A stretch of DNA of 64,000 bases from Lepidurus packardi (GCA_023053545.1 JAKZAN010000005.1:13392001-13456000); one strand, 5' to 3'; shown: positions 23,746 to 39,955, counted from the stretch's first letter. Notes: a model not told the origin generated them from the letters alone. A program made the numbers and translations.

Positions 23746-24654
23746 TCTCGTCACTTTCTTTTCCGACGCCGGATCCAGCTTGAGTGCTTTATTTTTTTCT
23801 TGGACTCCGGCTCCTCAACTAAGACTGTTGTGCGAGTTAACGCGACGCGTGTGTGGAGTCCACCGAACAACCACTTCGGAAAAAGACTCAAATGCTTTCA
23901 AGGTCTAAAAACCTGGAGTCAAGGTCCATACAGCACAATGTGAGTGACCTACAGAGATAACAAACAGATTAAAAGTCGGTTGGAAGGCGAGTTGTTTACC
24001 AGTCAACACTCATTAGCATGCAGCAAAGGCTTTTTCTGGGTTTACCTGGCCACACGGCTAATTAGCATGCTAGATTCGAATTAATATGCGTATTTACAGC
24101 CCAAAAGAAAAGAAAAGAGGTGAAAGTGTCAACAACGGGGACAGCGGTTGGCTTGAAACATCGAACCGCGATTCGAGTCCTTTAGAATGATCACCCAAAA
24201 GTCTCCTTTTAGCATTGCCGTCCGCCGCCTGGTGGCACTAACTTTGTCTGGCCTGTTCGCTGTTCCCCTTTAGCCACCACCAGTGAGAGAGAGATAGCAA
24301 TTGGGTGCCAAGGTTGGGCGTGGTCTATTACGCAAATGTGCCCTCTGATGGCGCTGTAGTTCATTGTCATGTTTGTTGTGTTATTCCGAAAAATTTTACG
24401 TTTTTATGGAGCAGATTCCTTTGCCTTTCTAAATACACCGAGCTAACCAAGTATTCCAGCTTATTTTACCTTTCCAATCGAGTATAGCTAACCTTTTATT
24501 CTAAATTGGTAGACCCCTCCCAGCACTGTTTAAATATCTTGCACTTCCGTAAAAGAGGAAAAGCCTTCTAGAAAAAAGCCTTATTTGGGGCTCGAAAGCA
24601 AACGAGCTTTGTTTGCCAAACCCTTGCGTATTGCCTTGGGAAGCTTAATTTAAA
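23746..24654. other. Divergent intergenic region UCP4 / Drk
   Basis: 909 bp shared between two divergent genes. No gene or tRNA recognised. Confidence 0.5.
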
Positions 24655-25485
<831 letters not shown>

Positions 25486-26140
25486 AGTCCATACTGCTGA
25501 TGGGGAACATGAAAAAAACGCGAGAAACTCGCTCCACACACCAACTCTCCCAGGACGTCCTGTTTGGCTTCCCCTTTTTTTCCCCCCATTTCCAACTTTT
25601 TTTCCCTTTGGTTTGTCCTTCTTTCCATTTCTCTGGATTTTAAGAAAGAATGGCGAAGCGAACAGACAATGGACTGCGATGCTGTGTGGCAAACCGCAAC
25701 CAATCTTTACTCTCAATAACAGCCGTGAGTTTCAAAATCTTCACTTTCCTTAACAACTCCCCCGCTTTTCTGTTCCCCCCCCCTCCCCGTTTGTATAATA
25801 TACCCCAACTTACCCCCAAAAGGGACCTTTTCCTTGGAAGTACTTATATTACAAGCTTTTTTCTTCATTTCCAAACATTTCTCAGTCATGTCAATGTTCC
25901 CAGGCAACAAAAACCACACATTTAGTTCGTTGTTCTCAAGTTTCCGGCAATGTCTTGTACAGTTTTTTGTTCCTTGAGCACCATCTTATTTTTTTCTTAT
26001 TTTCAAAGCGAGTATTAGGCTGAAAGCAGTTCATTCTTTTTACAACGTTAAATTACTTTCTACGAACTTGGAAAAAAAATCTCGCTTTTGTTCCCCCCAT
26101 TCTGTTGGCATGAGATATTGACTTTTTAGGTATAGAGTCA
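25486..26140. other. Convergent 3' region Drk / TBC1D12-14
   Basis: 655 bp of pyrimidine-rich, low-complexity sequence holding both 3'UTRs. No gene recognised. Confidence 0.5.
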
Positions 26141-29122
26141 TTAAGCTGAAGTGGCTTCAAGGTGTTTGGCCCAGAGTTGGGCAAAGCCCAGTTTTTCCTT
26201 CTCGGTCTGCTCGATGGCGCGAAAGAGCTTGGAGGCCGAGACATCCTCGGGCAATTTGGTGAGAAACTGGGCGGCATTGATAAAGTCCAACGAGAGCAGC
26301 GTATCGTGGTACAAAGTGACCAATCCGAGCGCGGTCCGGACCACAAATTCTTCTCCGTCGCGACAAAAAAGGTCCCAAACCCGACAAGCCACGTCCAAAG
26401 GCAACGAACGCGAGTACAGACTGTAGATCCAGTCTGGCAAGTACAAATCTGGACTCAGGCCCTGGACGGCTAAATGGGACGACAATTTAGGCAAGTTCAT
26501 CTCGAGCAGATCCGAAAAAGCGGCATAAAACGCGCCCATCTGTTGAAATATACGACAGAAACCTCCGTTAGTGAGAGCTGTTTGGGATGGGTTCAACCTT
26601 TTTCTGATCCAGACGGAAGAAAGCGAGCATCAACGGCTTGTTGAGAATGTTGGCAAACGCCACAAACGCATCCAGACTTTCCATATTGAGTAACAGAATG
26701 GCCGCCAAGAAGGACATGCCTTGCACGTAGCCCATGTCCGGTCGAAAGCAGACATAGGCGCCGAGCAGTTCGTGTAGCACGCGATGATACGGCCCATCCT
26801 GGAAATGATCCAACGTCTTATTCAAAACGTCTTCATTCAAAACCCCTCCTTCAATTTCAGAGTTAGGTCTATCAGAGTTAAGTCAGAAATTTCAATACAA
26901 ATACTGAAAACTACATAAATACTAAAATCAATAAATACGGCACACGTACTTCATTTAAAAGAAAAATAAATAAAATGTTACTGTTTGAAAGATGCCCAGC
27001 TGAGGAAAGGTGCGAGACACATCCAAGCCAATCAAATCCGCGTTGGCTTCTTTATCAAACGTGTCAAATTGGGCGTAATTGTTCGTAATTTGAGCCTGCG
27101 CTCGTTGGAGGCAAATATGATACAAATCCGGCGTGACATTCAGCTCATTGCCCAAAGCTAGAGACCAGACTTTGCCTCTCGCACTGGGTGGGAGACCATG
27201 CCACCACAGCTCTTTGGTTTTCTTCGAGTGTTTCCTAAGAAAGCCAATACGAGACTGTCTAACAGCCCGAAACTCAGAAAGGAAAAGAAATCGCTTACAA
27301 AGTGTCCCATTTGGGCACAATTTCTTGGTTCCAAAGCCGGGATGCTAGCGCCAGTTTCTCTTCTTGCCTCATGAGCTCTGCCTTTTGCTTTTTGCGCAAC
27401 TGCGCTTCTTTGAGTTCTAGGAGGGAAAACAGCCATGAGTTGGGCTTCCAAGAAAAAGACAGACATTACCCTTTTTCTTGACAGCTTCCACAAGTCGCTC
27501 ATGCAAAAGACGGTGCTGTTCTTCTTCCTGTTCGCTTTTGGCAGGTAAATTCGCCGGACGTCCTTGCAGGATCAAAGCTGAAGTGCTGAGCACACCGCTG
27601 TCTTCCTCCTACGCACGTCAAAGGAGGATAAACTCAGTCCGAAAGGCCAAATAAGTCAAAAGAAAGATTGGAAACCACACCTTTCGCTTGGGCGATTCCG
27701 AACGCGGACTGCGACTGAAAAACTTCCAACTCCCACTCGAACTCGGACTGGAATGCCCTGAATCCGTGCTGTTCTTCTTCCAGGGAAATAGATTTCTAAC
27801 AAAACCATCGACTCATTCCAGAAATATAGCAGTTTTAAATGACTGAAGAGAAACCTGGGGAGGAAAGTGAAGCCACGCTTGTCTTTGGCGTCCAGTGAGC
27901 GCCCTAGCAGTGCGGAATCATTGCGATCCAAGGACTGCCGACGAGAATCGGCACAAGAACTCGTCTCTGAGCTGGGTCCCGATCCCCACTGGTAGAGCGA
28001 CGGATCCGTGGACAGGCTGGACAGACTCGAAAAGGAGCTGTTGGCATACCGAGCGAACAAACTCAGCCCTCTTTGCAGCGAAGCGGAGGGACTTTCAGTA
28101 CTCGAGCTGCTGGTGCTCGCTTGACGAACGTGTTCGCAGGTTTTCCGCACAGCTCCAGGGTTCAACAACAGTTTCTCGGTAGGACTGCTTGGGGCTTCGG
28201 CCGAAACATCCCAATCCGACTCTACAGTGCTGCTCGCCGTTAAACTGAGGAGAGGCTCCGTACTTTTGGTCCCCAACTCTTTCTTTGGGTTCCCAAGTCT
28301 TTCAAAGTCTGGACAGGATGCCTGGGGAGGAGTGAGCGGCTTTTTGGACGGTTTTTGGATGCAAAGTTGTTTAGAAACGGGGTCGTAGATGAGTGGAATG
28401 GTGGCCAACACAGAATCCAAGGGAATGGGAGTACTGCCGGGTTCAGAGTGAGATTCCGAGTCGAGTATGGTCTTTCTCTTTTCGCGACCTCGTTCAGGCC
28501 AGGTGCGGTACCAGTCTTCTTTGGTCTCCTCACATTCGCAGTGAGTTTCGGGGTCGGAATGAGGCTCAGGTTCAGCAGGTTGGGGAGCGCCCGTCGGGGC
28601 GATTGGTTCGACACTAGGATGAGGTGGATTCCCGGGGCTGGGGAGGCTGGCGCGGCGTTTGGAGTCTTCTTTGAGGAAACTCAGGGAGGGGATATGGCTG
28701 TGGAATCGTCGGAGCAAGTTTACGGAGGTTCTTGGGCTCGAAACGGAGGCTTTGCCATGGCGAGAGGTGTCCTCCGAGTCATCTGAATCGGTGTGGGGGG
28801 TTAAACTGTCCGCCTGATCGGCCAGAACCACATCGTAACTGACGCGACGACCGCCCAATTTCTGTTTCCAGCCGTGGAATTTGCTGCTTAAGCTGGAGCT
28901 GGATTTAGTGCTGGATCCGCCTGGACTGGGGCTTCGGGTGTTCAAATGAGACGGATCCGAGGTGCGACCCGTGTCTTCAGGTAAGGGGGAGAGTTCCCTG
29001 TTGAGTTTCCGGGGAAAACTAAGTTTGCGTTGTTGTTGGCACTTGTTGCAGTTGTCCTTTGTCTTCCTCTCTTCCCGATTTTCAGACAAGACGGAGCTAG
29101 TGTGGCGGTCCAGTAACGGCAT
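26141..29122 (-). CDS. TBC1D14: TBC1 domain family member 12/14 homologue (Rab GTPase-activating protein)
   Basis: Predicted Rab-GAP of the TBC1D12/14 group, which acts on recycling endosomes and autophagosome formation (Rab11 effector in vertebrates). Exons 5'->3': 27855-29122, 27681-27795, 27470-27608, 27299-27416, 26982-27234, 26598-26798, 26141-26539; 830 aa. Residues 1-460 are Ser/Pro-rich and disordered; a Lys/Glu/Gln coiled coil follows (about 500-560); the TBC domain fills about 570-800 with [20 protein letters not shown], the catalytic IGLDVSR arginine finger, the YVQ glutamine finger (GYVQGMSF), [11 protein letters not shown] and [11 protein letters not shown]. The ATG at 29120-29122 is the first in the open frame; upstream exons cannot be excluded. 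The exon starting at 26798 could be read further upstream, but the added residues break the alignment. Confidence 0.92.
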
Positions 29123-30465
29123 AATTACATAGTCCAATAAAGTCCCAGCCTAAAGACAACCCATATTTTAGTCCTTGTTATTCTTATTTTATGCAAATTG
29201 CTACCTACAACCAATCCACACAATAGCCATCATAACAAACGGGCGTGGCATATCGACACATTGGAATCGACATTTAAAACACATCGATCAAATCTTGGCG
29301 ATTCCTTATAGTTGGCGCGAAGCGGCCGAGAAGCTGTTGATTTTGGTTCTTCTCGAAAACGATCAAGTAGTGATTAAGGTGGCTAAAGTGATTGTGTAAT
29401 GAAGGGATGCTTAAAAGTCAAATCCTGAGTTGACAATAACATTTCATACCGTTCCTAGCCTTTTTCAGACTTTTTGTGCCCTTATGCCAGAGCCATCTGG
29501 AATATCGGATACAGTATATCGAACCATCGACGCATTTCGAAAGCCAGTCATTGCTAGATGCTACAAGTTGTATTCCTAGGCGGTAAGCAAACCAGATTTT
29601 CTTTGATTGTGCCTCAAACTCGCGTAATGAGCCCCTTGTATTAGCCGCCATGTACAAAAATAAGCCTTGCGTCAAATTCCGTGTGCATCCGTACCCAATA
29701 TAAATGCGTTCTTTGGTTCGCTGTCAATTCGCGAGTTGGGCTCCAGTTACGAAGATTACTTGACTAAATAAAGAAAGGGGCGCGGCATATCGGAATCACT
29801 GGTTTCAAGCATACCGATCATAACTTGGCCGATTCCGTTTAGTTGGCGCGAAGCGCGCCAGAAGCAGTTGACTCGTTCTCCTCGAAAAGCGTTCAAATAG
29901 TTATTAAAAGGGCTTAAGTGATTGTTTAAGGAAGTGAACTGTGGAAGAAACGGGAAATCGTGAGTTGACAATAACATTTAGAAACCGGTTCTAGAGTTTT
30001 TTGAGAATTTTGTGCACTTATACCCGTGCCTTTTCGATTCTCGGGTGTACCAAACAATCAAAACATAACAACAGCCTCTACTTTAGTTTTTAAAAGCTAG
30101 ATGGTAAGTAAGCGATATTTCTTGCTTGCAGTTTGCTTTAATTGGGTCCCAAACGCGTAATTAGCCCCCTAACCAGCCGCCATGTAAAAATAAAAAAAAA
30201 AGATGGCGGCCTTCTAAATTCCGTCTGCAGCCGTACCATTGCGTTCTTTGGTTCCCTCTCAACTCGCGAGTCGGGTTCGAGTTGCTAGGGTCACTTTGGT
30301 GCACACGTAAAAAAAGATGGCGTCCTTAGCGCAATAATATCGTTCGCATTCACAGCCATACTCGGAATCTTCTGTGGTTCGCTTCTCAATCACGAGTCGG
30401 GTTCCAGTTGCTAGGGTCACTTTTGTAAACAAACGTTTGTTTTCTTCGTAAAATCATGGTTTGGA
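29123..30465. repeat. Diverged tandem duplication (~536-bp period) plus a 126-bp sub-repeat in the TBC1D/NRBF2 divergent promoter
   Basis: Two long related copies can be aligned by eye: roughly 29241-29765 and 29778-30305. Anchors such as ggcatatcg (29247/29784), ttgacaataacattt (29430/29965) and gcgttctttggttc (29706/30241) repeat at an offset of 535-537 bp. The last 126 bp of copy 2 (about 30185-30311) is repeated again at 30311-30440, ending just before NRBF2 exon 1. Copies carry GCCGCCATGT or AAGATGGCG, both YY1-like core motifs. No coding capacity and no terminal inverted repeat seen. Confidence 0.85.
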
Positions 30466-31359
30466 ATGGAATCTTCTCCCCTTAACCAAGTAAAAATAAC
30501 GAACAAGGAATCGTTCTTATTTAAGTGTGACTCTTACCGAATCAGGCTCACTTCTTGAGGCGTTCTGCAGAGCGATTCCTCAGGGCTCATCAAATCGAGG
30601 AAGCTCTCTCGAGCCACACTCAAGCCGCTCACCTTTTACAGCGAGCACTCGCCTCCACTACGTGTCCGAAAGCCCGTGAGTCCGTCCAACTCCAGTTACA
30701 AGTCCAAGATCTCGAGAGCCAGTTTATCAGGTCTAAAAACAGCCAATTTCCTTACGTACTTATTATTCCTTGACTTTGATGTCGTCAAACCCCCCGCAGG
30801 TTACAATCATCCGTCGTTCGTCAACGTCTGGCTCAAATGCGATCTGCCGCCGTTCCTGCCCACGTTGAGGCCAAGCAGGCAGGCATGCAGCAACTAGCCC
30901 CGTTAAAAAATGCGGTTTTAAACACGTTTGGTAACTCCCAGGCCTTGCTCAACACTCTGTCTGAAGCCAATGAGGGTAAAACAAAATCAGGATACAAAAA
31001 GGAAGATGAAGGAATGTTTTGTGTGCCTCTTTTAAGTGGAACCGGGGCACTCCTTGGTCTCTCAACTTCAAAGCCAGCACAGCCAATTGGAAAGCTCTTT
31101 TCGGCAACTTTTCCACCTCTTGGAAGGTTTACAAGCGGACAACCAGCAATTACGACTGCAACTAGCTTCGCTACCCAGCGCAATCCTCCCCCCCCAAGAA
31201 GAGCTAGCCACGCCTCGTCTGGTTTGTTCGGTCATCGGGACGCTGGAGCGCTCTTCTTCATCCGAAACGGCAGAAACAGACCCCGATATCCCTGCCTTGC
31301 CACCTTTGGAGTGTCCCCATTTCGATTTCTCGGTCTTTGACACGCTCAAATTGGAATAA
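30466..31359 (+). CDS. NRBF2: Nuclear receptor-binding factor 2 (NRBF2/Atg38-like autophagy protein)
   Basis: Subunit of the ATG14-containing PI3K complex I that starts autophagy. Exons 30466-30489, 30546-30730, 30800-30975, 31037-31359; 235 aa against 287 in human. The N-terminal MIT domain is recognisable (MESSPLNQAH, then RSAERFLRAHQIEEALSSH-QAAHLL, as in human PLNLAHQQSRRADRLL). A coiled coil follows (LESSFRQLFHLLEGLQADNQQLRLQL), then the conserved C-terminal IPALPPLECP motif. The donor of exon 2 (AG|GTCTAA) is weak but needed, since reading on meets TAA. An AATAAA overlaps the stop codon, so the 3'UTR may be very short. Confidence 0.85.
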
Positions 31360-32720
31360 AAACATCATACTACTAAAAAGAGGAATAAAAGGATACAAAT
31401 TCTCGACCTAGACACGCTCCGTTACTAAAAACACTCTGCCGTCGGGGTTGTTGGCAGAGACAGCCACCCTCTCCAAAGAAAGCCATCCGGAAAAGGGGTG
31501 GCTCAAGAAACTCCACTTGTACCGGGCGGTGTTAGCGCGTGCCTTGGTTCATTCATGAATGTTCTCGGTGGAAAGGGGGAGACCAACTTGAGCTTAGGAG
31601 GCGCTCTTGCTCTCTGGTTCTTTCTGCGGGAATGACGTCAGAGTCATCGATCCAACTTCCGGGGCTCGTTTTCTTTCCAACGACCACCCGAACCCCTCTA
31701 TTTCCACTGCGGGAGCTCGGAAAGGTGCTGCTCTGACAACACATATAAAACGCAAAGTAGTGTCTCCCGTCTCCCCCCCCCCCTCTCTCTCTCGCATGTA
31801 GGTATACACACACGCTTTCCCCACTTTCGCAGAGAGAGTTTATTGATTTAAATGAGGGGAGGAGCAAAGCGTTGAAGAGGAGGAGGGAAGTAGTGGTGTG
31901 GGGAGGGAGGAACATTGTTGGTGTTGTGGGACCCAAAGCATAGTTGGAACAGGTGTGAATGAGCGTGAGAACGACGCCCGCTTCCGGCAATTAGGGTAGA
32001 TTGCATACCTGTCAGCCCCCCTTTTTTCCCTGACAAGTAGATCCGGTACTTTGGGGGGTGGGGGATAGCTCCTTTGGAAGGGGTTGTTTAGTTGAGCACC
32101 CGTAATCCCGGAGCTTAACCTCTTTTGTGTTTCTTCTTTCGTGTGGCTATCAACTTTTCTTTTTGACTTGGAGAGGTGAGAAACCTTGGGACGAAAAGCG
32201 AGGCGAAAGGCTGGGGGATAGGTATTGCGATCGATTATTGCCTGGCGGGTTCGAAATCGATGATTTCGTCTTGTATGTATAGCAAGAAATTTCGCTCCAA
32301 ATTTTCGTAACTTGAGAATGGCATACTTTTCAGAATGCTCTAATGGTGTGGTACTTTTGTGTCAATATAAAATGATATGATTGAAGTTGAGGCAATTTAC
32401 TATTCAATTGACTTTTTTAAATTTAATTGACAAATGACGACGTGCTATCATTTTGAATGAATAAATCCGCATAGTTGAAATCCGATCTTTCGATGGCTCT
32501 TGCGGGGTTTTGTAATTTTTACCGTCTTACTTGGCTCCACAGTTGGACAGTTTTTGAATTCAAACTCGATAGTCGGTGTGGTTACTTTTGAAACAATTTC
32601 TTTCTCGTGGAAGAAACGGCAGTGGCAATTTAACCGGACTTGCGTCATTTTCCAAAAAAGTTTCATAGGAAATCGAACACACCAAAAGTGTGTAAACAAA
32701 GCTTAAATGCTAAAGAAGCA

Positions 32721-32761
32721 GTCGCTTTAGTCCCAATCTTGTCGATTTAGACTAAAGCGAC
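32721..32761. repeat. Inverted repeat with 12-bp perfect arms
   Basis: gtcgctttagtc (32721-32732) and its complement (32750-32761) flank a 17-nt loop. A second overlapping pair, cttgtcg (32739-32745) with cgacaag (32758-32764), could form an alternative hairpin. Function unknown. Confidence 0.6.
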
Positions 32762-34059
32762 AAGAAGTTGATAACTTCCTTGGCAATATTTGATCTCTCC
32801 ACCATTGTACTTGACTAAGGCAAAAGGGAAAACACGGGGAAGCTTAGCAGCTTTGTTAAACCAGGTCAAAGGTATTCCAAGATCATTACCATCCAGGCTT
32901 TCAGAAGAACGCAATACAAAAAGAAGGAAATCGATCAAGGAAACAAGAGTGAGGACATCGAAACTTGATTAACAAAAGCGACTCCGAAGAGGAGGTTCTT
33001 GAGCTTGCCGATCAATAGCCCCCTCATTTTCGACCCCTACTTGAATGAAAACCTGTACGGCTCTAACTGCGTTTTCTCTCATTTGAAGGAACAAATTCCC
33101 TCGGTAACTGGTATTACTTTGCCCTTCTATGAGAAATTGGCGAGACGTGGAGGAACCGCCACATTTATGAATGAAAACGGGAGAGGGAGGAACGGAGAAC
33201 CCGAATCAATGACGTGACGTCAGAAGGGTGAGGGAAAGGGGCTGGTATCATGTTCGGGGGGTCTTTTCAATTGATGATCCAAACCCGAGAGCGCGAGCTA
33301 CAAGTGTTTGTGACGTCAAAGCTCATGCGATTGGTGGGGGTGCTCATTTTCTCTCTGTACCCTTGTACATCTGTTGGAGTTGGGGTGAGAAATCCGGTTA
33401 GAAACCCAGAATTCACTAGGAAAAACTTTTTTTGCCGCTTTTTTCCTATGTTCTAGTCCAGAAATAGAAATAACTGTCTTCTTTTGGAAATCGACCGCTG
33501 AGCAGTAGGGGCAAGTTTTTTCTTAGGGTCGGAAATACTAAAGAAAAGGGGCTGGGGTGGTTCCGGTTCACTCTTTGCCTCCACCCGCGACCCAAAAGGG
33601 AACGAGCGTAGGCGGAGCTAAACAACATTCTCAATACCGGACGACCTTTTCAACGTTGCTAAGCGCTGGTACATGACAAAAGATGAGCTTAATACATTGG
33701 AGCCCTCCCTCCCTTTTCGCCTCCGACCTGACCTTTTGCCCCATTACCGACCGCTGTACGGCGTTCGAGTGGATATAGGGTTATTTGGTATCTACATTAT
33801 TGCCGTCTTTTCTATTGATTTTCATTTAGAATTCCATTTTGGATGAACTCGGACTGAAAAAGATGCCTTGGGAACAACTGAAGCAGCGAAAAAAAGAGAG
33901 CAGCTTTTTATTTGGGGTTTCTGGTTAGAATGGATTCCCGTACGGGACTTCCGGCAGCCTGCGAATACATAAAGGGCTGATCAAAGATTGAAAGAAGACT
34001 AAATATGGGATTCTGGCTAGTACCTGTTGCGGAATCCGCGGGTCTACTGAAAAAGCGGT

Positions 34060-34074
34060 CCGGAAGTGACGTCA
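34060..34074 (+). promoter_or_regulatory. ETS/CRE composite CCGGAAGTGACGTCA
   Basis: Exact overlap of an ETS site and a CRE, an arrangement known from housekeeping and inducible promoters. It lies about 1.4 kb beyond the Egr stop codon, followed by GC-richer sequence to about 34330, which suggests a separate start site or enhancer there. Confidence 0.5.
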
Positions 34075-35498
34075 AGGTTGCCTCTCAGTTTGTAGAGCGT
34101 CAGCGTCGGTACCGGCAGGCCCAGCGAGCGTCTGAAAGCTCAGCAGCGAGAAAAGGGAACAGCTTGCATGTGTGTGTGTGAGCGAGAGCGTGTGTGTATG
34201 TGTGTGTGAGCTTAAACCAAGCATTATTGATCCCGTTCGTCGCTTTTGCCAGCCAAGTGCAGAGACCCATCAAAAGAACCTCCCTAAACTGTCCGTAGCC
34301 GCAGGCTACGGGTACTCAGAACGGGTCCCGGTTCTAAATTTCCTTTTCTTTCGGACGCACTCGCTTCATTAGCGAGGCACACCGGGAACTATGATGTTCA
34401 GAATGCACTCATTGAATCCGTCAATCCAGAATTTAAAAAGTCATTTTTTTTTAAATTTAGAAGAAGCGGATCTCAAGTAAACGTAAGCAATAGTAGGAAG
34501 ATAACTGCATGCATTTGAAATGAGTTTGAGAATCGAATGAATGAAACTGCCCAAAGGCTTAGTTTTCATTTTAAAAACAAAAAACGGGTTTAAAGACGGT
34601 GCCCTATTTAGAATAAATCTATGAGAAGGGTACATATCCAAGTCGAAAAGGATTTTGTATTCCTAGAATCACATGATATTTGTGTGTAACACCAGCCAGA
34701 CTCACACATACACGCACTTGAATTGCACCGCCCAAATAAAAGGGGAAAATAGGGGTTTGTTTTTAGTCACAATCAATCCGAGAAAATTACAATAAATTAA
34801 GCGCGGTTTGAAGTGACATTGGATATCACAAGAGAGAACACAGCCTTTTTCCTTCCTTGTCTTCTTCTTCCGCCGTCCAGCTTTGAGGGGAGCAGAGAGG
34901 AGAGACAGAGAGGTGATATTATCAGCAAAAGTTTCGCAAAATGGAGCAAAGACACGATATCAAAAAATGGGTGGAAAATAACAGCGATATTTGAATTTTT
35001 ATAAAAAATAGTCCTATCCATATGCAAAGTCGCACAACCGTCGAGCCGTTTCGCTTTTTTTCGTTTTCTTTTGGCTAGAAAAGCTTCCAACGCTACACAA
35101 AAATAGCAGGTCATTCAAGTTCATGGCACTGATTGGAGTGGTTGTTGGGGGTGGCAGGGGGAGGAGCGAGAGGGGTGGTTTCCGAAAAGACATAGAATAC
35201 AAAACTGAATATACGCAAATTCGTGTCAAGTCTGCAGGAGAAACGTCTCCTCCTTCGGGACTTTTTTTTTTCTTTTGCGCTGTACAAGTCGAGAATTTTG
35301 GCAGTGAGATTTTTCAGTGAGTTAAAAAACGTTCGTCCAATAGACACGCCCTCAAAAGTTTGCTTTCCTTTTCGTTTTTGGCACCAAACGCTTGTTTTGC
35401 TTCCACGGATCAGCCACACTCTTTCTTATAAAAAAGCAAAACGAAAAAAACTGGGGTAGCTAGCACCCTTGACATTGCCGCCGCCACCCAGACAAAGT

Positions 35499-38189
<2,691 letters not shown>

Positions 38190-38894
38190 GTGCTGGAGTT
38201 TTGTGTCTCTTGTTTCTGGCGAATGGCGCTTTTGTCTTGGGCCCCGCCGAAATCAAGCTTCAAAGGCAAACTTTCGATTCACATTCCCGAAACCAGTGAG
38301 GTTGAGCCTCCCTTTGGAAAACTTTCAAAAACTGCACTTCAAACTGCACGTAAAACTCTGTGCACGAAGGTAACAACTGCCTTCAGAGTGGCGGCTTGAA
38401 GGACGTTTGGTGTGTGTACAGAAACGAAAACAATGCGGACTGTGTGCGAGAAGTCTGTTGGCAAGTCTCGTGCGGGACTGAGCTCATCAGGACTGGCACT
38501 CACGAGTTTTAGTACTCGGTCCTTGAATGAACGGGCCACCGAGCGCTGGAGAAGCCAGGGGACTGGGCGAGCGCAACCGCCGCTCCCGAGAATCGATAAC
38601 GCTCCCTCTGCGCAGCGCACTCTAAAAAGCAAAGTGTGGATGCGTGTGACGTCACCGTCCGGTTCATTCAGAAAACTGGTTTCCAGGGAACCCAGAGCAA
38701 CGCGCGCGAGGCTAGCGTGGATAAGAAAACAGTGACGTCACATGTTTTTTGTTTTATAACCGTAAATTGGCTGCTATCCTTCTCCTTCATTATTTCGGAC
38801 TAGTAAATGCCTCGCTTCCTTTCCAGCTCGAAAAAGGACTTTGAATGCGTAAGAAGAATTTCCTTCAATTCGCGGTTTGGGAGTCGCCGAACGA

Positions 38895-38904
38895 CCTTTT
38901 AAGG
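38895..38904. promoter_or_regulatory. Consensus CArG box CCTTTTAAGG (SRF site)
   Basis: Perfect CC(A/T)6GG about 865 bp upstream of the first Egr ATG and 155 bp from a CRE. SRF sites are the hallmark of vertebrate EGR1 promoters. Confidence 0.45.
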
Positions 38905-39955
38905 ACAACTCTTTGGGGACAAATGCGTCCAGCATGGCATCCCCCGTCAAGGTAGCCTTCCAAACAGGTTGGTGACGTGCTGGATGGCCAAAAGGGCAGC
39001 GACGATGAGCTCGCTGCTGCTCGGATGGCATTCCGTAGCGTTCGGTAATGGGGAAAAAGGGGTATTTCCAAAATGCGTGTAAGAAAGGTATCCGCTGATT
39101 AGACGAAGATGCCAAACTACACATTGCGATGTGTCTGGCGGTTTTAACGTCTTTTTTTAAAACCCGGACTTGTGCGTTTTGATCCGCTGCCTTGGCCGAC
39201 CTTCAAGGTGTATTTGTGCTCCGGAAAAAAACTTCCTTGGCCATGCATAAGGAAACCTTCACATACTCTATACTATCATACCACGCCTGTCTGTGTTGCT
39301 CTCGCCGTTGGACGTGTAACCTTGTGTGGAATCCTTTTACCGCCAGACTGGGCTTTCTTTAAGCAGACGCCAATTGGGCGCAAAGGTGGTGATAACTCGC
39401 CTTTCGTGGATGCTTTTAGCCCACCTGTCGGACGCCGGAAGTCAGTCCAGTACTTTGAAACCCCTTCTAAATAAAACCCTTTAAATAAACTTTTGCTTCA
39501 GTTATTCATAAGGCGGATTAAATCATGTCCCGAGTGCTCGGCGCGAGATTTGTCACTTGCGGGTTTCCGTTTGCCCTTTTCATTTCGTATTTAGAGGATC
39601 GACCTTTTTTCCCCATTTGTCATTCCCTGCGGTATATTTATGTACAAGTCACTCAGGAACCAAGTCGCACTTGGCGAATATGTGGAGTTTGACAGGAAAT
39701 TTCCCTTTTTGGCAGCCTCTGCCTTTTGGCCCCGTAACCCCTTGCGGCCATGGGCATAATCAGCTCGTTTACGTGTGTACGGTACAGAGTGACGAGCTGA
39801 CGAACTCGCCACTGACGAACGAATCCCCGATATAGCCTCGCCCAAGTTAGCCTGGTTTTAGGCGCCAAAATACAAGACAGACTCCTCTGGTTCTCGAAGC
39901 TCTGCCTTACTCCCTCTAATAAACCATATCTTAGCTCTCGCTCCAGTATCCTTCA

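Larger units (their letters stand above)
31360..35498. other. 4.1-kb non-coding region downstream of Egr, with CRE octamers
   Basis: No gene recognised on either strand. Perfect TGACGTCA at 31633, 33215, 33311 and 34067 (the last within an ETS/CRE composite), GT/GA-rich simple repeats around 34165-34210 and a 12-bp inverted repeat at 32721-32761. It could hold Egr enhancers, a long 3'UTR or a non-coding transcript. Confidence 0.5.

Noticed and set aside
26799..26880. 5' extension of the TBC exon to about 26870
   Set aside because: The frame is open, but joining it in phase to the upstream exon is impossible without a stop, and starting at 26798 restores the expected FQ-DGPYH alignment.
28355..28786. 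143-codon open frame on + opposite the TBC1D12/14 first exon
   Set aside because: Antisense shadow of a Ser/Pro-rich coding exon; no family resemblance and the minus frame continues a convincing gene.
29241..30440. Transposable element interpretation of the tandem repeat
   Set aside because: No terminal inverted repeats, target-site duplications or coding capacity seen; tandem arrangement next to a promoter fits local duplication better, though dispersed copies cannot be excluded here.
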